This document shows, piece after piece, positions 37,323-45,377 of a stretch of 64,000 nucleotides of DNA. A program made the translations under genes and the position numbers. Source of the stretch: Sphingomonas sp. SCN 67-18 (GTDB lineage: Bacteria; Pseudomonadota; Alphaproteobacteria; Sphingomonadales; Sphingomonadaceae); contig NZ_MEFG01000015.1 of NCBI RefSeq assembly GCF_001724715.1, positions 51,776-115,775 on the forward strand, given 5' to 3'. Within the stretch, counting starts at the first letter, position 1. The number at the start of each line of letters is the position of its first letter. Under the pieces are notes generated by a model. The model was not told where the DNA came from, did not search any database, and was given only the letters and a program-made list of their open reading frames with translations.

Positions 37323-38524
37323 CGGATCGCCGCCTCCATCGCGGCGGGCAGCACCACCGGCTTCGGTTCCGGCAGCGGTGTTCCGCCCGACAGGTCGACC
37401 AGCTGGGGCTTCGCCTCGCTCACCGGGCTGGTCGGCTCGGCCAGGCCCAGCGAGAGAACGGGCACGGTTTCGCGCACCTGGAGCACCGCCTTGCCCACGC
37501 CGGTGCCGTCCCAGAAAATCGGCGGCAGGCCGCCGCCCAGCGCGGCCGCCAGCTCCGCCCCGCCGGGGAAGCCGGGCGCCCAGCCGGCGCGGCCATGCTT
37601 GTTGTCGCGGACCACCACATCATGGGCGAGCGGATCATATTTCGCGTCGTCGAACGCCTTTTTATACGCGACGACCATGACATTGGCCGTGGCGTTGCCG
37701 GACAGCGTGTTGCCGAAGACATGCACGTCGCGATTGGCCATCACCATCACGCCCGTGCCCATCGGCACGGTGGCGACGATGTTTCCGGCCGGCGCGAAAT
37801 TGGGGGTGTCGTTATCCACCACCTCATTGTCGAACACGCGGATGGCGTGGCCGCCCATCATCGGCAGGTTGGGCAGGTCGAACACCAATATGCCGCCGGT
37901 ATTGTGCACCGCGCGGTTTTTATAGACGTCGGCATTATAGCTGTTCTCGATCTCGATCCCGGCGACGTTCTGGCTGGCGGTGGAATTGCGGACGATGATG
38001 TTCCTGGACTGGCCGACATAGATGCCCGCATCCGACGCGCCCTTCACGGTCACGCCGTCGATCAGCACGTCCGTCGACTCGACCGGGTAGACGCCGTAAG
38101 CCCCGTTGGTCGCCTTTGGCCCGCCGGTCCATTCGACGCGGATATTATGATAGACGATGCGGTCCGCATCCTTGGACTTGATGCCGTCTCCCCGGCTGTC
38201 CTCCACCGCGAAATCGCGCAGCACGACATCGTCCGACGTGACGAGCAGCCCTTCGCCCGCGCCCTGCTGCCCGGCGAAGCTCAGCACCGTCTGGCCCGGC
38301 CCGGCGCCGCGCACCGTGACGCGATCGACATCCAGCGACAGGCCGTCGGTCAGTTCGTAGCGCCCCGGCGCCAGCATCACCGTGTCCCCCGGCGCGGCCT
38401 CGATCAGCGCGGTCTGCAACCGTTCCTGCGCGCCCTCCCCTGCCGAGACGTTGATGGTGCCCGCGCTGAGCGGAGCGGCGGTGGCGAGCATCAGGGCTGC
38501 GCCGGCGGTGAGCATCCTGTCCAT
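37319..38524 (-). CDS. Exported parallel beta-helix protein, partner of the diheme cytochrome
   Basis: A 401-residue secreted right-handed beta-helix protein. Signal peptide ends near AAPLSAG. The body is built from repeats rich in V, I, D, N and G (DVVLRDFAVEDSRGDGIKS, RIVYHNIRVEW, DVLIDGVTVKG, NIIVRNSTASQN, ADVYKNRAVHNTG), one turn each of ~22 residues. It is like carbohydrate-active beta-helix enzymes but no catalytic triad can be assigned. First gene of a row with the cytochrome, mtnP and maiA. Confidence 0.86.
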   Translation of the reverse strand: MDRMLTAGAALMLATAAPLSAGTINVSAGEGAQERLQTALIEAAPGDTVMLAPGRYELTDGLSLDVDRVTVRGAGPGQTVLSFAGQQGAGEGLLVTSDDVVLRDFAVEDSRGDGIKSKDADRIVYHNIRVEWTGGPKATNGAYGVYPVESTDVLIDGVTVKGASDAGIYVGQSRNIIVRNSTASQNVAGIEIENSYNADVYKNRAVHNTGGILVFDLPNLPMMGGHAIRVFDNEVVDNDTPNFAPAGNIVATVPMGTGVMVMANRDVHVFGNTLSGNATANVMVVAYKKAFDDAKYDPLAHDVVVRDNKHGRAGWAPGFPGGAELAAALGGGLPPIFWDGTGVGKAVLQVRETVPVLSLGLAEPTSPVSEAKPQLVDLSGGTPLPEPKPVVLPAAMEAAIR

Positions 38525-38628
38525 GGCCGGATCATTGCAATTTCAACGCGCCAAGCCAAGCGGTTGACGCGGGCGCTACGGCATAGGAGCCTTGGCGGGT
38601 GAAACATCCGCGCAGCGAGGGCCGCATC

Positions 38629-39039
38629 ATGATTCGTTCCATGTTAGCGGCCGCATCAATAACGCTCGCGACGCCGGGATTTGCCGCCAGTGGAATAGAC
38701 GGGCGCTGGATAACGCAGGACGGCAAGGCGGTGGTCGATATCGCGCCCTGCGGCGCGGCGCGTTGCGGCACCATCGCCCGGATGCTGAAGCCGCCCGCAC
38801 CCGGCGTGCTGCGCGACATCCACAACCCCGACGAGCGGCTGCGCGACCGGCCGATCCTTGGCCTGCCGATCCTCACCGGCCTGTCACCCTCCGGCGAGGA
38901 ATGGCACGGCCATGTCTACGACCCCGAAAAGGGTAAATCATACAAGGCCATCGTCCGCGCCAATAAGGACGGCACGTTGAAGGTGCAGGGTTGCATCAGC
39001 CTGTTCTGCCGCACGCTGCTCTGGAAGCCGGCGCGCTGA
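38629..39039 (+). CDS. DUF2147 domain protein, exported
   Basis: A 136-residue periplasmic protein: signal peptide to ATPGFA, then the DUF2147 domain (GIDGRWITQDGKAVVDIAPCGAARCGTIARM, EWHGHVYDPEKGKSYKAIV, LKVQGCISLFCRTLLWKP in parts). Four cysteines may form two disulfides. Function unknown; small lipocalin-like beta fold likely. The ATG at 38629 with GCGAGGG upstream suits the signal peptide. Convergent with the permease gene. Confidence 0.88.
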   Translation: MIRSMLAAASITLATPGFAASGIDGRWITQDGKAVVDIAPCGAARCGTIARMLKPPAPGVLRDIHNPDERLRDRPILGLPILTGLSPSGEEWHGHVYDPEKGKSYKAIVRANKDGTLKVQGCISLFCRTLLWKPAR

Positions 39040-39051
39040 GGCCGGGTCAGC
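39035..39051. terminator. Stop-codon palindrome between DUF2147 and permease genes
   Basis: GCTGA (39035-39039) and TCAGC (39047-39051) form a 5-bp stem around 7 bases. The stem contains both stop codons: TGA of the plus-strand gene and TGA (TCA) of the minus-strand gene. No T-tract. Confidence 0.3.
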
Positions 39052-40447
39052 CGGCGCGGCTGCGGCGGATGCCGTAGAGCAGGTAAAGCACCAACCCGAT
39101 GCCGTTCCAGACCAGGAAATAATGCTGGGTGCGCGCCGGCAGGCTGGAGAACAGGTACAGGCAGCCGGCCACCGCCACCGGGCCGATGACCCAGGCGGCG
39201 GGCGCGCGGAAGCTGCGCACCGCATCCGGCGCGCGCAGGCGCATCACCAGCATACACACCGAAACGGCGATGAAGGCGATCAGCGTCCCGGCATTAGCCA
39301 GCGCCGCGATGGCGTCGATCGGCATCACGCCGGCGATGATGGCGACGAGGATCGCGGTGATCAGGGTGATGCGGACCGGCGTGCCCCTGCGCGGCGAGAT
39401 GCGGGCGAGCGCGGTGGGCAGGAAACCGTCGCGCGCCATGACCAGGAAGATGCGGCTCTGCCCGTAAAGGAAAGCGAGCAGCACCGTGGGCAGCGCGATG
39501 ACCGCCGCACCGGCGACGATGCGCGCTACGCCCTCGCGCCCCAGATCGCGCAGGATGAGCGCCAGCGGTTCCGGGCTGTCGGCGAAATGGGCGAAGGGCA
39601 CCGCGCCCACCGCCACGGCCGCCACCACGATGTAGATGATCGTGCAGATCGCCATCGACCCGACGATGCCGATGGCCAGATCGCGCTCCGGCTTCCTGGT
39701 TTCCTCGGCTGCGGTCGAAATGGCGTCGAAGCCGTAAAAGGCGAAGAAGATGATCGCCGCCGCCGCCATCACCCCGCGTTCGACCCCGTCCGGGCTGACC
39801 GTCTTGGCGAAGCCGAACGGCGTGAAGGGCGAAAGGTTGGCGCTGTCGAAATAGGGTAATGTCACCGCGACGAACAGCGCGAGCGTGGCGATCTTCACCA
39901 CCACCAAAATCGTGTTCAGCCGTGCGCTCTCCCGCGTGCCCAGCATCAGCAGGCCGGCCACCACCGCGATGATGAACACCGCCGGCAGGTTGATGACACC
40001 GCCCAGCTGCGGCCCCTCCGTCAGCGCGACCGGAAAGCCGAGCGGGGTCAGCAGCGGCGCCGCATAACCGGACCAGCCGACCGCGACAGTGGAGACGACC
40101 AGCGAATATTCGAGGATCAGGCTCCACCCCACCACCCAGGCGAATATCTCCCCAAGCACGGCATAGCTGTAGGTATAGGCGCTGCCCGATGCGGGCATCA
40201 TCGTCGCCATTTCCGCATAAGCGAGGGCGGCGCAGGCGCAGATCACGCCGGCAATGCCGAAGGACAGCAGCACCGCCGGCCCCGCACGGTCCGCGCCGAC
40301 GCCGATCAGCGTCAAAATGCCGGTGCCGACAATGGCCCCGACACCCAGCGCCAGCAGGTGCGGCCAGCTGAGCGTCGGCGTCAGCCGGTGCTCCGCGGGC
40401 TGATCCGCCCCGACGATGATGGTCTTGCGCCGCAACAATTTTTGCAT
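39047..40447 (-). CDS. APC superfamily amino acid permease (CAT-like)
   Basis: A 466-residue inner-membrane transporter with 12 to 14 hydrophobic helices. The start PTLSWPHLLALGVGAIVGTGILTLIGVGADRAGPAVLLSF in parts and EETRKPERDLAIGIVGSM are typical of the cationic amino acid transporter subfamily; substrate not determined. Divergent from a TonB-dependent receptor across 144 bases. The leader has a hairpin that can pair with the ribosome binding site (separate entry). Confidence 0.9.
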   Translation of the reverse strand: MQKLLRRKTIIVGADQPAEHRLTPTLSWPHLLALGVGAIVGTGILTLIGVGADRAGPAVLLSFGIAGVICACAALAYAEMATMMPASGSAYTYSYAVLGEIFAWVVGWSLILEYSLVVSTVAVGWSGYAAPLLTPLGFPVALTEGPQLGGVINLPAVFIIAVVAGLLMLGTRESARLNTILVVVKIATLALFVAVTLPYFDSANLSPFTPFGFAKTVSPDGVERGVMAAAAIIFFAFYGFDAISTAAEETRKPERDLAIGIVGSMAICTIIYIVVAAVAVGAVPFAHFADSPEPLALILRDLGREGVARIVAGAAVIALPTVLLAFLYGQSRIFLVMARDGFLPTALARISPRRGTPVRITLITAILVAIIAGVMPIDAIAALANAGTLIAFIAVSVCMLVMRLRAPDAVRSFRAPAAWVIGPVAVAGCLYLFSSLPARTQHYFLVWNGIGLVLYLLYGIRRSRAG

Positions 40448-40451
40448 GTCT

Positions 40452-40486
40452 TCCCCCTGACTCCCGCAGCTTAACCGGCAGGGGGA
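40452..40486 (-). promoter_or_regulatory. Ribosome-binding-site hairpin in the permease leader
   Basis: On the minus strand TCCCCCTG (from 40486 to 40479) is perfectly complementary to CAGGGGGA (40459 to 40452), which is the ribosome binding site AGGGGGA just before the ATG at 40447. The 19-base loop contains GGGAG (40461-40465), which could pair with the same CUCCC strand instead and set the site free. Two exclusive structures are what a switch would need. No ligand or regulator is known. Confidence 0.5.
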
Positions 40487-40591
40487 GAATGTCGAGATGC
40501 CGTGTAAAGCGTTACTCTAGCGATATGGTAGTAAAACTTGCTCGCAATCTCTACTCATTCAGTGGAGTAAAGCGGCGGAAGGGGAAACACA

Positions 40592-43012
40592 ATGAACATC
40601 ATCTCTCGCACCTTGTTGCTCGCCCACGTCTCCGCCGCCGCCATCGCGCTTCCCGCGCCGTTGCTCGCCGCGCCCGCAGATGACGCCGCACCGGCCGAAG
40701 CCAGCGCCGATGCGCCCGCGCCCGGTGACGGCGATATCGTCGTCACGGCCCGCCGCCGGGCGGAAAACGCACAGGACGTGCCGCTGGCGATATCGATCGT
40801 CGATTCCCGGTCGCTTGAATCCACCGGCAGCTTCAACGTCGGCAAGCTGACGCAGCTGCAGCCGTCGATCCAGTTCTATTCCAGCAATCCGCGCAACTCC
40901 GCCCCCAATATCCGCGGCCTCGGCGCGCCGTTCGGCCTCACCAACGACGGCATCGAGCAGGGCGTCGGCATCTATGTCGACCAAGTCTATTATGCCCGCA
41001 GCGCATCGACGACCTTCGATTTTCTGGATGTCGACCAGATCGAGATCCTGCGCGGCCCGCAGGGCACGCTCTATGGCAAGAACACGACAGCGGGGGCGAT
41101 CAACATCACGTCGCGCGCGCCCAGCTTCACGCCGGAAGGGCGGGCGGAATTCACCGTCGGCAATCTGGGATTCGTCCAGGCCAAAGGATCGATCTCCGGC
41201 CCGCTGATCGAGGACAGGCTCGCCATCCGCCTTGCGACGTCCGCCACTCACCGGCGCGGAACCATCTACAACGTCACGACCGGCAACTATATCAACGAGC
41301 AGGAGAATCTTGGCTTCAAGGGCCAGCTTCTGCTGCGCGCCACCGACAGCCTCAGCCTGACGCTGGCGGCCGATTATAACCGCCAGAACCCGGAATGCTG
41401 CGGCCAGATCTACGTCCGCACCGGCGCGACCCAGCGCCCGCTCAACCGCCAGTTCGCGGAACTGGCCCGCCTGTCCGGCAACTATGCCGTGCCCAGCACC
41501 AACCCGTTCGACCGCATCACCGATCTGGATGGCGAATTGCAGGCGAAGCAGGAACTGGGCGGCGTATCGCTGCGCGCGGAGTGGAACCTGGGCGGCGGCA
41601 CGCTGACGTCCGTTTCGGCATGGCGGTTCTGGAACTGGACGCCCTCCAACGACCGCGATTTCATCGGCCTGCCGATCACCACCATTTCAGCCAACCCGTC
41701 CAAGCAGCGGCAATTGTCGCAGGAGCTGCGCTACGCATCGGCGGGCGGCGGCAGCATCGATTATGTCGCCGGGCTGTTCGCCTTCCGCCAGACCATCCAC
41801 ACATCCGGCGTGCAGGAGCAAGGGCCGCTCGCCAGCCGCTGGCTGCTCAGCGGCGCGAACGCCAACGATCCGACGATCCTCGACGGGCTGCGATCGGAAA
41901 ACGACATTGATTTCACCAACACCAGCCTTGCCGCCTTCGGGCAGCTGACCTGGCGGGCGACGGACCGGCTGCGGCTGCAACCGGGCATCCGGATCAATTA
42001 CGACAAGAAGAACGGATCCTATGTCGCCACCGTCACCAACGCGACCAACACCGCGCTGACCGCGGCGCAACTGAGCGTGCTGGCGCCGCAAAACTATAAT
42101 CCGAAGTTCAGCGACTGGAACGTGTCGGGCGATTTCACCCTGTCCTACGACCTGACCGACGACGTGCTGGCCTATGCCACCTACGCCAAGAGCTTCAAAT
42201 CCGGCGGCATCAACCTTTCCGGCCTGCCGCTGGACGCCGCCAACAACCCGATCACCGCCGTGCAGACGATCAAGCCGGAAAAGGTCGACCATTTCGAGGT
42301 CGGCCTGAAAACCCAGCTGTTCGACCGCCGGGTGACCTTCAACCTGGCCGGGTTCTGGACGTCGATCGAAAATTACCAGGCCACGGTGACCAACGGCCAG
42401 GCCAATGTGATCCGCGGCTATCTGGCCAACGCCCAGCAGGTGCGGGTGCGCGGCATAGAAGCCGACATTTCCGCCCGGCTGAGCAACCAGCTGCGCCTCT
42501 ACCTCAACACTGCCTATACCGACCATGAATATGTGAAGTTCGCCGACGCGCCCTGCCCGCCCGAACTGGCCGGCGGCACGGCGGCGGGCAGCAATCCGCC
42601 GGGGGCGCCGGGCACGCCGGGCGGGCCGAGCCCGGCCAATTGCGACATTTCCGGCCAGTGGCTGCCCGGCATATCGAAATGGGCGTTGAGCTATGGCGGC
42701 GAATATCATGTGCCAGCGACGATCCTGGGGCTGGACGGCGAGGTCTATCTGGGCGTCGATGCCAGCACCCGCTCGAAATTCTCGTCCAATCCCTCCCGGT
42801 CGCTTTACACCGATGTGGGCGGCTATACGCTGACCAATTTCCGCGCCGGCTTCCGCGCCGACCAGAAATGGGAAATCTATGGCTGGGTGCGCAACGCCTT
42901 CGACACCGAATATTTCGATTTCCTGTCCACCCAGTCCGGCAATACCGGCCTGGTGATCGGCCAGCCGGGCGACCCCCGGACATTCGGAATCACCGGCTCG
43001 GCGCGTTTCTGA
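40592..43012 (+). CDS. TonB-dependent outer-membrane receptor
   Basis: An 806-residue receptor: signal peptide to LLAAPA, a plug domain from DIVVTARRRAENAQDVPLAI to about residue 190 (LRGPQGTLYGKNTTAGAINI), and a 22-strand barrel ending DPRTFGITGSARF with terminal Phe. Vicinal cysteines C269-C270 in NPECCGQIYVR lie in a likely extracellular loop; a Gly/Pro-rich loop flanked by cysteines is near residue 660. Substrate unknown. GGAAGGGGAAA precedes the ATG. Divergent from an amino acid permease that might handle the imported compound. Confidence 0.95.
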   Translation: MNIISRTLLLAHVSAAAIALPAPLLAAPADDAAPAEASADAPAPGDGDIVVTARRRAENAQDVPLAISIVDSRSLESTGSFNVGKLTQLQPSIQFYSSNPRNSAPNIRGLGAPFGLTNDGIEQGVGIYVDQVYYARSASTTFDFLDVDQIEILRGPQGTLYGKNTTAGAINITSRAPSFTPEGRAEFTVGNLGFVQAKGSISGPLIEDRLAIRLATSATHRRGTIYNVTTGNYINEQENLGFKGQLLLRATDSLSLTLAADYNRQNPECCGQIYVRTGATQRPLNRQFAELARLSGNYAVPSTNPFDRITDLDGELQAKQELGGVSLRAEWNLGGGTLTSVSAWRFWNWTPSNDRDFIGLPITTISANPSKQRQLSQELRYASAGGGSIDYVAGLFAFRQTIHTSGVQEQGPLASRWLLSGANANDPTILDGLRSENDIDFTNTSLAAFGQLTWRATDRLRLQPGIRINYDKKNGSYVATVTNATNTALTAAQLSVLAPQNYNPKFSDWNVSGDFTLSYDLTDDVLAYATYAKSFKSGGINLSGLPLDAANNPITAVQTIKPEKVDHFEVGLKTQLFDRRVTFNLAGFWTSIENYQATVTNGQANVIRGYLANAQQVRVRGIEADISARLSNQLRLYLNTAYTDHEYVKFADAPCPPELAGGTAAGSNPPGAPGTPGGPSPANCDISGQWLPGISKWALSYGGEYHVPATILGLDGEVYLGVDASTRSKFSSNPSRSLYTDVGGYTLTNFRAGFRADQKWEIYGWVRNAFDTEYFDFLSTQSGNTGLVIGQPGDPRTFGITGSARF

Positions 43013-43017
43013 TCCGG

Positions 43018-43037
43018 CGGCCTGCTAGGTCAGGCCG
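43018..43037. terminator. Hairpin between the TonB receptor and rsmJ
   Basis: CGGCCTG (43018-43024) pairs with CAGGCCG (43031-43037). The 6-base loop contains the rsmJ stop codon. No T-tract. Confidence 0.35.
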
Positions 43038-43660
43038 ACCATGAAAACGTCATAGCGCACCGTCTTGCCGACAATCTGGTGAGACGGTGCGCCCATGCCC
43101 GGCAAGAGCGGGGCGCGGAGCGGCCATTTCAACACCACGCGGTGCCGCGCGCAGGCGAGCGCGATGCCCAGCAGCTCGGCCGAATCGGGATCCGTGCCGA
43201 CAAGTTCGCGCAGCAGGCGCATCTCCTGCTTCACCAGCGCGCTGTTGCCGCGCGGCGGATGCATCGGATCGACCATCACGACATCGGCATCCATACCAGG
43301 CAACAGCGCGCGCGCATCGCCATGGTGCAGCACGATGCGCGCCGCGATGTCGGCGGCCTCGCCCGCCGCCGCCCGCGCCCGCTGCAGCGCATCGGCAAGC
43401 GCCGCATAGACCGCCGCCGAACGCTCTATCATCGTCACCTGCGCGCCGAGCGAGGCCAGCACGAACGCATCGCGCCCCAGCCCCGCCGTCGCATCGACGA
43501 TTATCGGCGCCGCGCCGCGCACCAGCCCCGCCGCCCGCGCCAGCGCCTGCCCGCGCCCGCCGCCAAAGCGCAGCCGATGGCCCAGCGCCCCGCCGACGAA
43601 ATCGATGTGCAGCGCGGTGTCCGTCCCGGCGGGCACGGCGCGGTCAGCCCTTGCCTTCAA
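43025..43660 (-). CDS. rsmJ: 16S rRNA (guanine-1516 N2)-methyltransferase RsmJ-like
   Basis: A 211-residue class I methyltransferase. The AdoMet motif is VDATAGLGRDAFVLASLGAQVTMIER, and VMVDPMHPPRGNSALVKQEMRLLREL in parts is the RsmJ signature. The TTG at 43660 has AAGGA five bases upstream, inside the end of the DUF177 gene (17-base overlap); a GTG at 43636 is the alternative. Third gene of a cbp3-DUF177-rsmJ row. Confidence 0.88.
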   Translation of the reverse strand: MKARADRAVPAGTDTALHIDFVGGALGHRLRFGGGRGQALARAAGLVRGAAPIIVDATAGLGRDAFVLASLGAQVTMIERSAAVYAALADALQRARAAAGEAADIAARIVLHHGDARALLPGMDADVVMVDPMHPPRGNSALVKQEMRLLRELVGTDPDSAELLGIALACARHRVVLKWPLRAPLLPGMGAPSHQIVGKTVRYDVFMVGLT

Positions 43661-44177
43661 GTCTGTCCTTCAACGCCTTCAGCGCGCCGAATGGCCCGGC
43701 CTCGCCTTCGCCGATCACGCCTGCATCGCGCAGCGCCGCATCCGCATTCGGCCCGCGAGGGAACGGGTCCAGCGCCAGCGCCATGGTTTCCGCCGCCGCC
43801 TCGCCCAGATCGATCACGCCGCCGGAATAGAAGACCGTATCGCATTCCTCCGCGCTCAGCTCGATTTCCTCGCCTTCCGCCGGCACGGCGGCTTCAGCGA
43901 CAAAACGGATCTGGAACGGCTCGGTGACGGTCGCCGGGATGGGATCGTCAGTGACGACGCAGCTCTGCACCACGTCCGCCTGTACCTCCCCCTCGGCAAC
44001 CGGCGTACCAGCGCGCAGGACGATGCTGGCGGTGGCCGTCAGCCGGCCGATCGCCTTCAGGCCGAAACGGCGCGCCAGCGCGGCGCGTTCCGCCTCGTCG
44101 GCCTCTATCGCCAGTGCGCGCGGCGTCTGGCCGATCGTGTCGAGCGCGACGGGGCGGGAAAATTCAGGCGCGGTCAT
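43644..44177 (-). CDS. DUF177 (YceD) family protein
   Basis: A 177-residue member of the YceD/DUF177 family, which in many bacteria sits before rpmF and takes part in 23S rRNA accumulation. Signs: QADVVQSCVVTDDPIPATVTEPFQIRFV and a late DLGEAAAETMALALDPFPRGPNAD, which is the conserved DLGE...LxLDPYPR pattern. Here it is not beside rpmF. Overlaps cbp3 by 4 bases upstream and rsmJ downstream. Confidence 0.9.
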   Translation of the reverse strand: MTAPEFSRPVALDTIGQTPRALAIEADEAERAALARRFGLKAIGRLTATASIVLRAGTPVAEGEVQADVVQSCVVTDDPIPATVTEPFQIRFVAEAAVPAEGEEIELSAEECDTVFYSGGVIDLGEAAAETMALALDPFPRGPNADAALRDAGVIGEGEAGPFGALKALKDRLEGKG

Positions 44178-44698
44178 GCCCGGGGCAGTGCGCCGGAGAC
44201 AAGATCGGCCGGGGCGCTTGCGGCCAGCGCGTCGGCAAAGGCGCGCAAGCCCGCGACGACATGCGCCAGCTGCCCCGCGGGCGGCGCATCCCCGCGATAC
44301 AGGTTGCGCGCCAGCGCCTCGCCAAGCGCCGCGTCATCCCCGCCCAGCGCGGCCCGATAGGCTGTCAGCCGGCCGCCCAGCGCTGCCATCATCTTGCCGA
44401 TATGCTTGCCGACCATCACGTCGCCGATGCCGATCTGGCGCAGCTGGCCGTCCATGTCGGACACGAACAATTCGGTCAGCCGGGCCGAGGCGAGTCGGCT
44501 GTCCTCGTCGCCCTCGAGGCGGATCAGCACCAGCGACAATATTGCCGCGATCATGTCGAATCGGCCGTCCAGCGTGTCAGCGACCCCGCCTTCCACATAC
44601 CAATGCGGTTCCCGCCCGCGCGTAACGATGGCGTTATAAAGCGGAATCAGGGGCGCGCGATCGTCCGTCGAGCGGAACAGGCGGGCGATGAACGACAT
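44174..44698 (-). CDS. Ubiquinol-cytochrome c chaperone (Cbp3 family)
   Basis: A 174-residue protein related to the mitochondrial chaperone Cbp3 that helps cytochrome b assembly of the bc1 complex. Evidence: LYNAIVTRGREPHWYVEGGVADTLDGRFDMIAAILSLVLIRLEG in parts and LTELFVSDMDGQLRQIGIGDVMVGKHIGKMM in parts, the family core. ATG at 44698 chosen; in-frame ATGs further upstream lie inside the hairpin described separately. The stop overlaps the DUF177 gene. Divergent from bamE. Confidence 0.9.
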   Translation of the reverse strand: MSFIARLFRSTDDRAPLIPLYNAIVTRGREPHWYVEGGVADTLDGRFDMIAAILSLVLIRLEGDEDSRLASARLTELFVSDMDGQLRQIGIGDVMVGKHIGKMMAALGGRLTAYRAALGGDDAALGEALARNLYRGDAPPAGQLAHVVAGLRAFADALAASAPADLVSGALPRA

Positions 44699-44706
44699 GC
44701 AGGGCG

Positions 44707-44760
44707 GCCTCATATGCTTTCGGCGCCCTTGTTTGCGGCGCCGCAACCGCATATTGAGGC
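44707..44760 (-). promoter_or_regulatory. Large hairpin in the cbp3 leader covering the ribosome binding site
   Basis: GCCTCATATGC (44707-44717) pairs with GCATATTGAGGC (44749-44760) with one bulged base. Inside it GGCGCC (44722-44727) pairs with GGCGCC (44737-44742). On the minus-strand mRNA the downstream arm contains GAGG, about 10 bases before the cbp3 ATG, so the structure would hide it. The same DNA lies about 60 bases before bamE and could instead be an operator for either gene. Confidence 0.55.
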
Positions 44761-44817
44761 GCTTGGCCGGGGATGCAATGCCTGGACGCGGCCAGCGTAA
44801 TCCGCGGGAGAGTTTGA

Positions 44818-45303
44818 ATGACGGTGATGTTGCGAGCCGCCGGTGTCGTCGGCCTGATTGCACTGGCGATCGGGACCAGCGGGTGCGCGCGCGTGCGCGG
44901 CCATTCCGGCTATCTGCTCGACCAGAGCCTGGCGGCTGCGATCCAGCCGGGCATCGACAATCGCGAATCCGTGGCCAAGACCATCGGCCGGCCTACCTTT
45001 GAGGGGCAGTTCGACAAGAACGACTGGTATTACGTCACCCGCGAGACGCGGCAATATGGCTTTTCCCAGCCCAAGCCGGTGAGCCAGACGGTGTTCCGCG
45101 TCCATTTCGACGCCGCAGGCAATGTCGCCTCCGTCGCCTCCACCGGCGTGGATCAGGTCGTCTCCATCTCGCCGACCAGCAAATCGACGCCGACGCTTGG
45201 TCGCAAGCGCGGCTTCTTCCAGGATCTGTTCGGCAATATCGGCGCCGTCGGCGCAGCCGGCATGGGTGGCGCGAGCGGCGGCCCCGGGGGCACCAACCCC
45301 TGA
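44818..45303 (+). CDS. bamE: Outer membrane assembly lipoprotein BamE (SmpA/OmlA)
   Basis: A 161-residue lipoprotein of the BAM complex. Signal with lipobox GTSGC near residue 23, then the SmpA/OmlA domain: GIDNRESVAKTIGRPTFEGQFDKNDWYYVTRE in parts, VFRVHFDAAGNV. The C-terminal third is a long glycine/alanine-rich tail (GNIGAVGAAGMGGASGGPGG), usual in sphingomonads. Closed by a terminator. Confidence 0.92.
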   Translation: MTVMLRAAGVVGLIALAIGTSGCARVRGHSGYLLDQSLAAAIQPGIDNRESVAKTIGRPTFEGQFDKNDWYYVTRETRQYGFSQPKPVSQTVFRVHFDAAGNVASVASTGVDQVVSISPTSKSTPTLGRKRGFFQDLFGNIGAVGAAGMGGASGGPGGTNP

Positions 45304-45310
45304 CGCCCTT

Positions 45311-45345
45311 GGCCGGCGCCGCCGGCGGCCGGCCTTCTCCCTTTG
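45311..45345 (+). terminator. Terminator after bamE
   Basis: GGCCGGC (45311-45317) pairs with GCCGGCC (45328-45334), followed by TTCTCCCTTTG. Confidence 0.65.
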
Positions 45346-45377
45346 AAACGAAGGCGCGCTAGCGGCTGCTAGCGCGC
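45345..45377 (-). terminator. Terminator after maeB
   Basis: GCGCGCTAGC (45354-45363) and GCTAGCGCGC (45368-45377) form a perfect 10-bp stem with a 4-base loop. On the minus strand it is followed by CTTCGTTTC (45353-45345). The maeB stop TAG lies in the stem. Confidence 0.75.
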
